Program-made: the position numbers and the translations under genes | Shown here: in pieces, positions 8,408-15,859 of the stretch | Position numbering within the stretch: the first letter of the stretch is position 1 | Layout of the letters: each line of letters begins with the position of its first letter | NCBI RefSeq assembly: GCF_025165815.1 | Contig: NZ_JAFFZE010000018.1 | Location: 1-64,000 of the forward strand | DNA from: Actinophytocola gossypii | GTDB lineage: Bacteria > Actinomycetota > Actinomycetes > Mycobacteriales > Pseudonocardiaceae | Direction: 5' to 3' | Length of the DNA: 64,000 nt | The notes under the pieces: generated by a model | Told to the model about the DNA's origin: nothing | Seen by the model: only the letters and a program-made list of their open reading frames with translations | Databases searched by the model: none

Positions 8408-9178
8408 ATGTCGATCACAGGAGACAGGGCCGTGGAGATCATCGGCCCGGAGTTGGTCACCCAGCGCGGCGTCGGCGTCGTCGCGCCGTTCGACTTCGCG
8501 CTCGACCGCGAGCTGTGGCGGTGGGCCCCGGACGACATCTCGCTCTACCTGACCAGGCTCCCGTTCGTCCCGGTCCCGGTCACCATCGAGATGGCCACCG
8601 AGCTGAGCGACCCGGACCGGGTGCGTCGCGCCACGGCCGACGTGCTCGCGCCGGAACCCCTGGTCGTGACGTACGCCTGCGCGTCGGGCAGCTTCATCGA
8701 CGGCGCCGCCGGGGAGCAGGCGCTGACGGCGAGCATGCTGTCGGCGGGCGCGCCGGTCGCGACCACGACCTCCGGCGGGCTGATCACCGCGCTGCGCGCG
8801 CTGGGGCTGAGACGGATCGCGGTGGTGACGCCGTACATCGACAGCGTCACCGAACGCCTGCTGACCTTCCTCGACGAGCACCGGATCGAGGTGGTGTCCA
8901 GCGTCGGCCTCGGGTTGCTCGGCCACATCTGGAAGGTGGGCTACGCGGAGATCGTGCAGGCCGTGACCGCCGCCGACGTCGCGGAGGCCGACGGCCTGTT
9001 CATCAGCTGTACGAACGTGCCGACCTACGACATCATCGGCCCGCTGGAGCGCTGGCTGAACAAGCCGGTGCTGACCGCCAACCAGGTGATGATGTGGTCG
9101 GCGCTGTCGGCGATCGGCTCGCCGATGATGGCGACCGGCCAGTGGCTGGCCGAGACCACGCAAACGCACGCCGCCTGA
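8408..9178 (+). CDS. Asp/Glu racemase / maleate cis-trans isomerase superfamily protein
   Basis: A 256-residue two-domain cysteine-dependent enzyme of the aspartate racemase/maleate isomerase/arylmalonate decarboxylase superfamily. Both catalytic cysteine motifs are present: YACASGSFIDG (Cys ~95) and FISCTNVPTYDI (Cys ~200), as expected for a maleate isomerase or racemase. GLRRIAVVTPYIDSVTERL and KPVLTANQVMMWSALS are also typical of the isomerase group. ATG 8408 is chosen because the superfamily N-terminus (ISLYLTRLPF) then follows at a normal distance; there is no strong SD. It precedes a paralogue that lacks the second cysteine. Confidence 0.82.
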   Translation: MSITGDRAVEIIGPELVTQRGVGVVAPFDFALDRELWRWAPDDISLYLTRLPFVPVPVTIEMATELSDPDRVRRATADVLAPEPLVVTYACASGSFIDGAAGEQALTASMLSAGAPVATTTSGGLITALRALGLRRIAVVTPYIDSVTERLLTFLDEHRIEVVSSVGLGLLGHIWKVGYAEIVQAVTAADVAEADGLFISCTNVPTYDIIGPLERWLNKPVLTANQVMMWSALSAIGSPMMATGQWLAETTQTHAA

Positions 9179-9197
9179 CGCTAGGATTGAGCCACTG

Positions 9198-9920
9198 ATG
9201 AGTCACACCGTTGGTTTCCTGTACCCGGGCTACAGCGCGGAAGACGAGTACCCGACCATGGAGCGCCTGCTCGCCGAGTCCGGCGCCGCCGCGCGCCTGC
9301 CGGTGGTGCACACGCTCATGCGCGAGGACGCCCACCGGGTCGACGCCCTGCTCGACATCGGCGGCGACGACGTGCTCGGTGAGGGTGCCAGGGCGCTGAA
9401 GGCCATCGGCGTGGACGCCGCCGTGTGGGCGTGCACGAGCGGCAGCTTCGTCTTCGGTTGGGACGGCGCGACGGCTCAGGTCGACGGCGTGCGCACCGAG
9501 GCTGGTGTGCCGGCCTCGAGTACGTCGTTCGCCTTCGTCAACGCGGTGAAGCACCTCGGCCTGCGCCGGGTGGCGGTGGCGGCGACCTACCCGCAGGACG
9601 TGGCCGACGCGTTCGCCGCGTTCCTCGCCGGGGCGGACATCGAGGTGGTCTCGTTGTCCTGCAAGGGAATCGTCACCGCGGCCGAGGTGGGAACGCTGGG
9701 CCGGGACGAGGTGCTGGACTTCGTGGCGGCCAACGACCACGCCGACGCGGAGGCGGTGCTGGTGCCCGACACGGCGCTGCACACCGTGGCGTGGCTGCCG
9801 GAACTGGAAGAGCGGCTGAAAAAGCCGGTACTGACCGCGAACCAGGTGAGCGTGTGGGAGGGCCTGCGCCTGGTCGGGGACATGGCGACGCGACCGGGGC
9901 TGGGTGCCTTGTTCGCGTGA
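9198..9920 (+). CDS. Second Asp/Glu racemase-fold protein, second active-site Cys replaced
   Basis: A 240-residue paralogue of the preceding enzyme (shared GLRRVAVAATYPQDVADAF and KPVLTANQVSVWEGL). The first cysteine motif WACTSGSFVFG is intact. The position of the second catalytic cysteine reads VLVPDTALHTVAW, with Asp-Thr where SCTN stands in the neighbour. A one-cysteine arrangement would not support two-base racemisation. It recalls decarboxylases of this superfamily, but in arylmalonate decarboxylase the other cysteine is the one kept. It could be a lyase, a hydrolase or a regulatory subunit. ATG 9198 lies 19 bases after the previous stop and 15 bases before the GntR gene. Confidence 0.78.
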   Translation: MSHTVGFLYPGYSAEDEYPTMERLLAESGAAARLPVVHTLMREDAHRVDALLDIGGDDVLGEGARALKAIGVDAAVWACTSGSFVFGWDGATAQVDGVRTEAGVPASSTSFAFVNAVKHLGLRRVAVAATYPQDVADAFAAFLAGADIEVVSLSCKGIVTAAEVGTLGRDEVLDFVAANDHADAEAVLVPDTALHTVAWLPELEERLKKPVLTANQVSVWEGLRLVGDMATRPGLGALFA

Positions 9921-9935
9921 ATGGAGGTTCTGGGG

Positions 9936-10598
9936 ATGAGTGAGCTCGGCGAGTTGGAACCGGTTGCCAGGCAGTCCACCGCGGAGCTGATCGCCGACCA
10001 GTTGCGGTCGGCGATCATGTACGGCGTGTTCGCCCCGGGCACCCAGCTGGGTGAGGCCGAGCTGGCGGCACGCTTCGAGGTGAGCCGGGGTCCGCTGCGC
10101 GAGGCGATGCAGCGGCTGGTGCAGGAGGGACTGCTGCGTGGCGAGCGGCACCGGGGTCTGTTCGTGATCGACCTGGACGAGAAGGACGTGCGGGACATCT
10201 ACCTCGCGCGGTTGGCGATCGAGCGGATGGCCTGCGAGCTGATCATGCACGGCAACCGCGGCGAGGCGGTGACCCATCTGACCGAGGCGCTGACGGTGCT
10301 GATGACCGCGGCCGAGTCGGGCGACCGCAACGCGATGAGCGACGCCGACCAGGCGTTCCACCTGGCGCTGGTGACCTGCTCGGGCAACTCGCGGTTGGAG
10401 CGGATGGCCCAGACCCTGCTGGTGGAGACCAGGATGTGCCTGGCCGCCCTGCAGGAGCACTACCCGGAGTCGGCCGACCTGGTCACCGAGCACCGCGTCC
10501 TGGTCGACGCGATCGCCGACGGTGACGAGGACCTCCTGCTGAACCTGATCGAGTCCCACATGCGCGACTCGATCGCGCGGCTCCGCCCCCGGACGTAG
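9936..10598 (+). CDS. GntR family regulator, FadR/FCD subfamily
   Basis: A 220-residue transcription factor. The N-terminal winged helix-turn-helix (residues ~10-75) shows LRSAIMYGVFAPGTQLGEAELA and VSRGPLREAMQRL. The C-terminal all-helical FCD ligand domain shows DQAFHLALV and ESHMRDSIARL, which carry the usual metal/ligand residues. ATG 9936 is preferred over 9921 because GGAGG (9923-9927) sits 8 bases upstream of it. As the last gene of the operon it probably represses its own promoter through the repeat at 7794-7807, with a pathway carboxylate as inducer (inference). Confidence 0.88.
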   Translation: MSELGELEPVARQSTAELIADQLRSAIMYGVFAPGTQLGEAELAARFEVSRGPLREAMQRLVQEGLLRGERHRGLFVIDLDEKDVRDIYLARLAIERMACELIMHGNRGEAVTHLTEALTVLMTAAESGDRNAMSDADQAFHLALVTCSGNSRLERMAQTLLVETRMCLAALQEHYPESADLVTEHRVLVDAIADGDEDLLLNLIESHMRDSIARLRPRT

Positions 10599-10603
10599 CG
10601 GGG

Positions 10604-11317
10604 TCAGCGCCAGCGGAGGCGGTCGATCTCGAAGTCGCCGTTGACGACGGCCATGGCGAGGTCGGTCATCCTCGTGTTGGTGCTCCGGGCGTGGCGGCGC
10701 AGAGCGTTGAACGCGGCGTCGACGCCCACCCGCAGCCGCTCGGCCACGACGCCCTTCGCCTGCTCGATGACCACCCGGCTGGTCAGCGCGTGTTGGAGCT
10801 GCGCGGCCAGGTCCGCCTGCCGGCGCAGGGACCGCGCCTGCACCAGGCCGGTCGCGGTGACGTCCGCCAGGGCCTGCGCGACCCGCAGGGAGGCCTTGTC
10901 CAACATCCCGCGCTCCGAACGGAGCAGCAGCAGCCCGCCGAGCGCCTCGCCGCGGGAACGCAACGGCAGCGCGTGCACGGACAAGAAGCCGGCCGCCACC
11001 GCTCGGGCACTGAACTCCGGCCATCGAGCGGCCGCTACGAGATCGGTCGAATGGACCTGCTCGCCACTCCGGTAACACTCGTGACCAGGTCCGTCCTCGA
11101 GCAGGCAAAGCCGTGATGACTCCGCGTCGGACCCGCCCGTCCCCTGCCGCCGGCCACCGCGGTCAACCAGCAGTGATCCGGCCGCGGTCACGTCCAGCAG
11201 CCGCACGCACCGGTCGGCCAACAGGCTCAGGACGTCAGCGAGTTCGAACTCGTCGACGAGGTTGTCGACGAGCTCGACGAACGTTTCGGCCAGTTCTTCC
11301 ACTGGCGGGCTGGTCAC
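10604..11317 (-). CDS. GAF-ANTAR domain protein (RNA-binding antiterminator type)
   Basis: A 237-residue cytoplasmic regulator. Residues ~10-160 form a GAF-type sensor domain, with a conserved hydrophobic core ending in LRSRGEALGGLLLL. Residues ~165-230 form an ANTAR domain (LQHALTSRVVIEQAKGVVAERLRVGVDAAFNALRRHARSTN in pieces), which binds RNA hairpin pairs to cause antitermination. Such GAF-ANTAR proteins are common orphans in actinobacteria. The start is GTG 11317. It is divergent from the sigma factor gene across a 344-bp gap containing a strong hairpin (11421-11456) and is convergent with the GntR gene. Confidence 0.85.
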   Translation of the reverse strand: MTSPPVEELAETFVELVDNLVDEFELADVLSLLADRCVRLLDVTAAGSLLVDRGGRRQGTGGSDAESSRLCLLEDGPGHECYRSGEQVHSTDLVAAARWPEFSARAVAAGFLSVHALPLRSRGEALGGLLLLRSERGMLDKASLRVAQALADVTATGLVQARSLRRQADLAAQLQHALTSRVVIEQAKGVVAERLRVGVDAAFNALRRHARSTNTRMTDLAMAVVNGDFEIDRLRWR

Positions 11318-11661
11318 GGGATAAGGGTACGACCGGCACTATCCGTTATGGGTGCCGTTGGTCCGGTCGGGAACTACCGGGGGACATTTAGCCGGCAATT
11401 CCGTTCGCCTGGCGAACACCCCGCCGCCGGGCGTCCCCGCGCCCGCCCGGCGGCGGCGCCGATCGACGGCCGGGGAACAGCCGGAATGTGAGCGGCCGAG
11501 CACGCTGCGACACATTCTGGCGCGGACGCTGTCCGAGACAACCGTCGAGCGGGTTCCCGCAGCGTAGGCGGGCCTTCCCGGGCGTGGATGCGGCGGTGTT
11601 ATCGAAGCTAGGGCCTTTGGACCCTGGTGTAGTTGACGGTTCATTTACGAGGATCACTCAC
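11318..11661. other. Intergenic region with strong 13-bp stem hairpin, upstream of the sigma factor
   Basis: No credible gene is seen. A perfect 13-bp GC stem (11421-11433 with 11444-11456) closes a 10-base loop. It lies upstream of two divergent genes, so it would be a leader structure rather than a gene-end terminator. A TTGACG at 11633-11638 is too close to the sigma factor start to be its -35 unless the mRNA is nearly leaderless. Confidence 0.5.
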
Positions 11662-12270
11662 ATGCAGGCCATCTCGTCCGATGCCACGGAAATCTTCGCG
11701 AGACTGAAGAGCGCGGCGTTCCACGAGCTCGTCGTGTCCTCCATGGCAGGCGAGCGGGACGCCATCTCCACCCTGTTCACCTGGATCCAGCCCGCCATCT
11801 ACCGTTACTGTCGGTCACGGATCGGTCGCAGCGGTTCTGCGTACTCGTCCGCGGACGACGTGGCCCAGGAGATCTGCGTCGCCGTGTACGGCGCCCTGTC
11901 CCGCTACGGCGACGAGCCGGAGTCGTTCCTGCCGTTCGTCTACGGGATCGCCGCGCACAAGGTCGCCGACCACTACCGCCGCGCCGGCCGGGACCGGTCC
12001 GACCCCGCCGCCGACGTGCCGGACGGCGTGGACACGTCGGCGAGCCCCGAGCAGCAGATCATGGCCGCCGATTTGCGCGAGCGCCTCTCCGACCTGCTCG
12101 ACACGCTGCCGCCGCGGCAACGGGAGATCCTGCGGCTGCGGCTGATCGTCGGCCTGTCGGCGCAGGAGACCGCGACCGCCGTCGGCCTCACGCCCACCGC
12201 GGTCCGGGTGACCCAGCACCGCGCGCTGGTCAAGCTGCGCGCCGCCCTGCGCCCGAACGAGTGGATCTGA
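11662..12270 (+). CDS. ECF-type RNA polymerase sigma factor, SigD/ShbA-like
   Basis: A 202-residue ECF sigma factor. The sigma-2 region (residues ~35-105) shows IYRYCRSRIGRS, SADDVAQEICVAVYGAL and FLPFVYGIAAHKVADHYRR, closely matching the mycobacterial SigD pattern that I recall. The sigma-4 region (~145-200) shows LLDTLPPRQREILRLRL and GLSAQETATAVGLTPTAVRV. ATG 11662 has GAGG about 9 bases upstream. No anti-sigma gene is adjacent, as is usual for the SigD/ShbA group; in Streptomyces ShbA drives hrdB transcription. Whether this copy is the housekeeping-linked ShbA or an extra paralogue cannot be told here. Confidence 0.86.
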   Translation: MQAISSDATEIFARLKSAAFHELVVSSMAGERDAISTLFTWIQPAIYRYCRSRIGRSGSAYSSADDVAQEICVAVYGALSRYGDEPESFLPFVYGIAAHKVADHYRRAGRDRSDPAADVPDGVDTSASPEQQIMAADLRERLSDLLDTLPPRQREILRLRLIVGLSAQETATAVGLTPTAVRVTQHRALVKLRAALRPNEWI

Positions 12271-12271
12271 C

Positions 12272-12889
12272 TCAGACCGCCCGCGCGCGCACGAAGATCT
12301 GCACCTCGATCCGGTTCGGCTCGGCCTCCGCGGCCACCTCGCGCAGCTCGACGATCTCGAAGCCGGCCTCGGCGAGCACCTGCCGCAGCTCGTCCGGTGG
12401 GTACGCGCACACCTGCGTCGGCACCCCGAGGAAGCTGATCGGGAACTCGTCGAAGTCCCCGAGCACCATGGCGACCTGCAGCAGCCTCGCCCCGCGCAGC
12501 TGATCGCGCAGCTGGCGCAACAGCGGCGGGATGTCCGCCTTCGACAGCATGAGCAGGGAGAAGAACGCGACCACGGCGTCGAACTCGCCGAGGTCGGCGA
12601 CCTCGCGCAGATCCCGGTGCAGATAGCGGCCGCCGGGTGCCTGCTCCTCGGCCAGCTCCAGCATCACCGCCGACTCGTCCACGCCGACGACCTCGATGCC
12701 GGCGTCGAGCAACTGCTTCGCCGTCGGCAGCCCGCTGCCGCACCCGAGGTCGAGCACCCGCGCCGGCCCGAGCTCGGCCAGCTGCCCGATCAGCCACGCC
12801 CCCTCGGCGAGCTGTGCGTCCCGCTCGACGAACGACTCGTCGTAGCGCCGGCCGATCTGGTCGAACGCCGCGCCCTGTTCAACTCCCAC
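12272..12889 (-). CDS. SAM-dependent class I methyltransferase
   Basis: A 205-residue methyltransferase of the small Rossmann type. Motif I is VLDLGCGSGLPTAKQLL, motif II is EVVGVDESAVMLELA, followed by FDAVVAFFSLLML and a C-terminal domain resembling trans-aconitate/UbiE-like enzymes (ELRQVLAEAGFEIVELREV). GTG 12889 is chosen, with GGGAGG 12 bases upstream. The frame stays open to ATG 12991, but the extra 34 residues are low in family character. It is convergent with the sigma factor gene (1-base gap). Substrate unknown. Confidence 0.78.
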   Translation of the reverse strand: MGVEQGAAFDQIGRRYDESFVERDAQLAEGAWLIGQLAELGPARVLDLGCGSGLPTAKQLLDAGIEVVGVDESAVMLELAEEQAPGGRYLHRDLREVADLGEFDAVVAFFSLLMLSKADIPPLLRQLRDQLRGARLLQVAMVLGDFDEFPISFLGVPTQVCAYPPDELRQVLAEAGFEIVELREVAAEAEPNRIEVQIFVRARAV

Positions 12890-13440
12890 CGGCTCATCGT
12901 GCCTCCCGCCGGAGTGATCGTCCACCGCCGTCCGGGTGTCCCACGTCGATCGGTGCATGTGCATCTGCACGCCGACATCTGCACGAAACAAATGCGATGT
13001 TGCCGCCCAGAATCGGTCAGTGGCATTTTCATTTGACCCGGACCGATGTGTTCCTCGTCACTGGCGAAAGTTTCGGTGAGTCCGACTCGCTCGTGGCCGG
13101 TGAGGTGGGCACGGACCGCCAGGTGCCCTGCTCAGCCCCGCTGTCGACCCGGTAGCCGGGGTCCGCGGCGTAGCGTCGCAGTTGACGGCCTCGTGTGCAA
13201 ATCGCAGGCTGCAGTTTCACCTTCCGATCGGGGCGGTGTGCGTGCTGCGACACGGGCTCGTCGATTGTTACACGCGGCCGAATTGGTGCCAGCGCACAAT
13301 GCGATTCGTGTCGGTCGGTTCCGAACGGGTATTGACGTGGCGTACCCACTCCGTCGATATTTTGGTGCCGCCAAACGCGATGCGTTCGTCATCGGCGCCG
13401 TCGTGCGCCCGCGCCGCCCTGCTGACCCGAGGAGGATCAC
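12890..13440. other. Intergenic region, AT-richer; possible promoter of the acyl-CoA-synthetase-like gene
   Basis: About 550 bases that are visibly less GC-rich than the surroundings, with open frames lacking GC3 bias (for example 13029-13349 minus). I see no convincing gene. TTGACG (13332-13337) and GATATT (13356-13361) with an 18-base spacer could be the promoter for the gene starting at 13441. The rest shows nothing I recognise. Confidence 0.4.
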
Positions 13441-15054
13441 ATGACCGCGCCAGGGGAGCCGCTCCCCACCGTCACCGAGCTGCTGCTCGCCCGCGCGGAG
13501 GATGTGAACCCAGGGCTGCTCTTCGAGGACATCAGATGGACGTGGGCCGACCACGTCCAGGAGAGCGCGAACCGCGCCGCGCTGCTGGCCGGGCTGCGCC
13601 GGCCCGGGCCGTTCCACGTCGGCGTGCTGATGGACAACGTGCCCGAGTACTCGCTGCTGCTCGGCGGCGCGGCGTTCGCCGGCGCGGTGCTCGTCGGGCT
13701 GAACACCGCCCGCCGCGGGGACGCGCTGGTCCGCGACGTCCGCCGCGCCGACTGCCAGGTGGTGATCACCGACAGCCGGTACGTTGAGCTGCTGCAGGGC
13801 CTGGACCTCGGCGCGCGGGTGCTCGACATCGACTCCGCCGCCTGGCACGTCACCATGTACCGGCACACGCACAGCCCGCTCGAGCCGGTGCCCGCGTCGC
13901 CGGACGACCCGCTCGTGCTGACCTTCACCTCGGGGACCGGCGGCGAGCCGAAGCCCGTGTGCCACACCCACGGGACGGTCGCCGGCGCGGGCCGGGCGAT
14001 CGCGTCCCGCCACGACGTCGGCACCGGCGACACCGTTTACCTGTCGATGCCGATGTTCCACTCGAGCTCGGTCACGGCCGGCTGGTCGGTCGGCCTCGCC
14101 GCCGGTGCCGCGGTCGCGCTGCGCCGCCGGTTCTCCGCGTCCGGTTTCGTCGACGACGTGCGCCGGCACGGCGCCACCTACGCGCACTACGTCGGCAGGC
14201 CCCTGGCGTACGTCCTGAGCACCCCGCCGGACGAGGACGACCGGGACAACCCGCTGCGCGTGGCGTGCGGCAGCGGGGCCTCGGCCATGGACGCGGCGGA
14301 GTTCGCCGAGCGGTTCGGCTGCGAGGTCGTCGACACCTACCACGCCACCGAGGGCGCGATCGACGTCCCGCGCCCGCCCGGCACCCCGCCCGGCTCGATC
14401 GGCCGGCTCGAGGGCGGGCCCGAGGTGCTCGACCCGGAGACCGGGAAGCCGTGCCCGCCCGCGGTCCTCGACGCCGGCGGCCGGGTGGCGAACCCGGACG
14501 CCGTCGGGGAGCTGACCACGACCGCGGACGCGTTCGCCGGCTACTACCGCGACGCGGACGCCGACGCCGAGCGGGTGCGCGACGGCGTGTTCTGGAGCGG
14601 CGACCTGGCCTACCGCGACGAGGACGGCTACTGCTTCCTCGTCGGCCGGTCCGGCGAGTGGCCCGGTGCGGTCCGGCTCGAGCGGATCCTGTCCCGGCAC
14701 CCGGACGTCGGCGAGGTGGCCGTGTACACGGTGCCGGCGCCGGACGTCGGCGAGCAGTTGATGGCGGCGCTCGTGCTGCGCGCGGAGGCGGTGTTCGACC
14801 CGGACGCGTTCGCCGAGTTCCTTGCCGCGCAGGAGGACCTGGAGCCGGCCGAGGTGCCGCGGTTCGTCCGGCTGACCGCTCGGCTGCCGCGCACCGCGAC
14901 GTTCCGGGTGCTCCGGCGGACGCTGACCGCGCAGCGCTGGCGGTCGCCGGATCCGGTGTGGTGGCGGGAGGGACCCGAGCTGAGGTTCGAGCCGCTGACC
15001 GCGTCGAGCGACCCTATTCGGCTCGACTGGGGAGCACGTTCCGTGCGAGGCTGA
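13441..15054 (+). CDS. AMP-binding acyl-CoA synthetase family protein (FadD17-like), catalytic Lys replaced
   Basis: A 537-residue ANL-superfamily protein of the FATP/FadD17 type, expected to activate a carboxylic acid as acyl-AMP and then acyl-CoA. Visible: the P-loop TFTSGTGGEPKPV (~160), the A5 region DTYHATEGA, and GVFWSGDLAYRDEDGY with the adenylate-binding Asp (~385). The A8 hinge reads VGRSGEW instead of the usual GDWLR-type loop. The A10 segment reads LPRTATFRVLRRTL, with Arg where the adenylation lysine is normally found. ATG 13441 has a strong GAGGAGG ribosome site. Activity is therefore uncertain; it may be a degenerate or altered-function ligase. Confidence 0.8.
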   Translation: MTAPGEPLPTVTELLLARAEDVNPGLLFEDIRWTWADHVQESANRAALLAGLRRPGPFHVGVLMDNVPEYSLLLGGAAFAGAVLVGLNTARRGDALVRDVRRADCQVVITDSRYVELLQGLDLGARVLDIDSAAWHVTMYRHTHSPLEPVPASPDDPLVLTFTSGTGGEPKPVCHTHGTVAGAGRAIASRHDVGTGDTVYLSMPMFHSSSVTAGWSVGLAAGAAVALRRRFSASGFVDDVRRHGATYAHYVGRPLAYVLSTPPDEDDRDNPLRVACGSGASAMDAAEFAERFGCEVVDTYHATEGAIDVPRPPGTPPGSIGRLEGGPEVLDPETGKPCPPAVLDAGGRVANPDAVGELTTTADAFAGYYRDADADAERVRDGVFWSGDLAYRDEDGYCFLVGRSGEWPGAVRLERILSRHPDVGEVAVYTVPAPDVGEQLMAALVLRAEAVFDPDAFAEFLAAQEDLEPAEVPRFVRLTARLPRTATFRVLRRTLTAQRWRSPDPVWWREGPELRFEPLTASSDPIRLDWGARSVRG

Positions 15055-15058
15055 CGGT

Positions 15059-15259
15059 ATGCCTGATGAACCGGAGCCCGCCGACACCGACGAGCAGACC
15101 GAGCAGCAGGTCGACGTGAAGCAGCGATTCCGCGAGGCCCTCGAGCGCAAGCAGGCCGCGACGCGGAGCGGTGAGGAACACGCCGACGCCAGGTCGAAGG
15201 TGCGGGACGCGCACGGCCCCGTGAGTGCCAAGCGCACCTTCCGCCGCAAGTCCGGGTAG
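15059..15259 (+). CDS. DUF5302 family small protein
   Basis: A 66-residue highly charged protein matching the DUF5302 pattern of actinobacteria: a central FREALERKQ helix and a C-terminal HGPVSAKRTFRRKSG tail. It has no membrane segment and no known function. ATG 15059 lies 4 bases after the preceding stop, so it is probably co-transcribed with the acyl-CoA-synthetase-like gene. It is followed by the hairpin at 15269-15319. Confidence 0.8.
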   Translation: MPDEPEPADTDEQTEQQVDVKQRFREALERKQAATRSGEEHADARSKVRDAHGPVSAKRTFRRKSG

Positions 15260-15268
15260 TCCCAGTGC

Positions 15269-15319
15269 CCCTGAAGGTGACCTTCGAGACGCCCAGCGTC
15301 CTGAGGGTCACCTTCAGGG
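15269..15319. terminator. Perfect 14-bp inverted repeat, bidirectional terminator / dispersed repeat type
   Basis: CCCTGAAGGTGACC (15269-15282) is exactly repeated in reverse complement at 15306-15319 around a 23-base loop, between the convergent DUF5302 and Nudix genes. The right arm overlaps the Nudix stop codon. The left half (GAAGGTGACCTTC) is itself palindromic. From memory, closely similar CTGAAGGTSACCTTCAG repeats recur at gene ends in Pseudonocardiaceae genomes; that is not checkable here. Confidence 0.6.
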
Positions 15320-15859
15320 CTTTCGCATGGTCAGCAGCAGGTACGCGGCGAGCGTGGAGTCGTCGGTGATCTCCCCGTCGCGCAGCATCCGTTCCACCTC
15401 GGTGCGCGGGAACCAGCGCTGCCGCATGTCCTGTTCCTCGACCTCCCGGCGGGCCGGCCCCGGCGTGAGGCCGGTGGCGAGGAAGACGTGGTAGCCCTGC
15501 CCGGTGAAGCCCTGCGCGCAGTTGAGGTACCCCAGCCGCTCCAGTCGGTCGGCCGTGAACCCGGTCTCCTCGGCGAGTTCCGCGGCGGCCAGTTCCTCCG
15601 GCGTGCCGGTGCGGCCCTGCGGGAAGGCGCCCTGGGGGAACTCCCACCGGCGGCCGCCCAGGGTGTACCGGTACTGCTCGACCAGGTGGAATCCGTCGTC
15701 CTCCATCGGAACGATCACCGCGAAGTCCGGTTTGTCGACCACGGCGTAGATCCCGCGTGACCCGTCGCCGCGCTCGATCTCGTCCTCGCGCAGGCGCAGC
15801 CACGGGTTCTCGTAGACGACCCGGGTGGACAGCGTCCTGATGTCGGGTTCCTCGATCAC
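15314..15859 (-). CDS. Nudix hydrolase
   Basis: A 181-residue Nudix-fold pyrophosphohydrolase. The Nudix helix is recognisable as AELAEETGF, with Ala in place of the usual Arg of REUXEEXGU. The preceding FPQGAFPQGRTGTPEE carries a small insertion relative to the consensus. ADP-ribose pyrophosphatase-like features are VEQYRYTLGGRRWEFPQG upstream of the box. GTG 15859 overlaps the upstream oxidoreductase stop by 4 bases (GTGA). Substrate unknown; ADP-ribose or another nucleoside diphosphate derivative is a reasonable guess. Confidence 0.83.
   Translation of the reverse strand: MIEEPDIRTLSTRVVYENPWLRLREDEIERGDGSRGIYAVVDKPDFAVIVPMEDDGFHLVEQYRYTLGGRRWEFPQGAFPQGRTGTPEELAAAELAEETGFTADRLERLGYLNCAQGFTGQGYHVFLATGLTPGPARREVEEQDMRQRWFPRTEVERMLRDGEITDDSTLAAYLLLTMRKP

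Noticed and set aside
12889-12991. Longer N-terminus for the methyltransferase from ATG 12991
   Set aside because: The added 34 residues do not resemble the family and no ribosome site supports that start; kept only as an alternative.
13029-13349. 106-residue minus-strand open frame in the AT-richer gap
   Set aside because: No GC3 bias, no ribosome site and no recognisable family.
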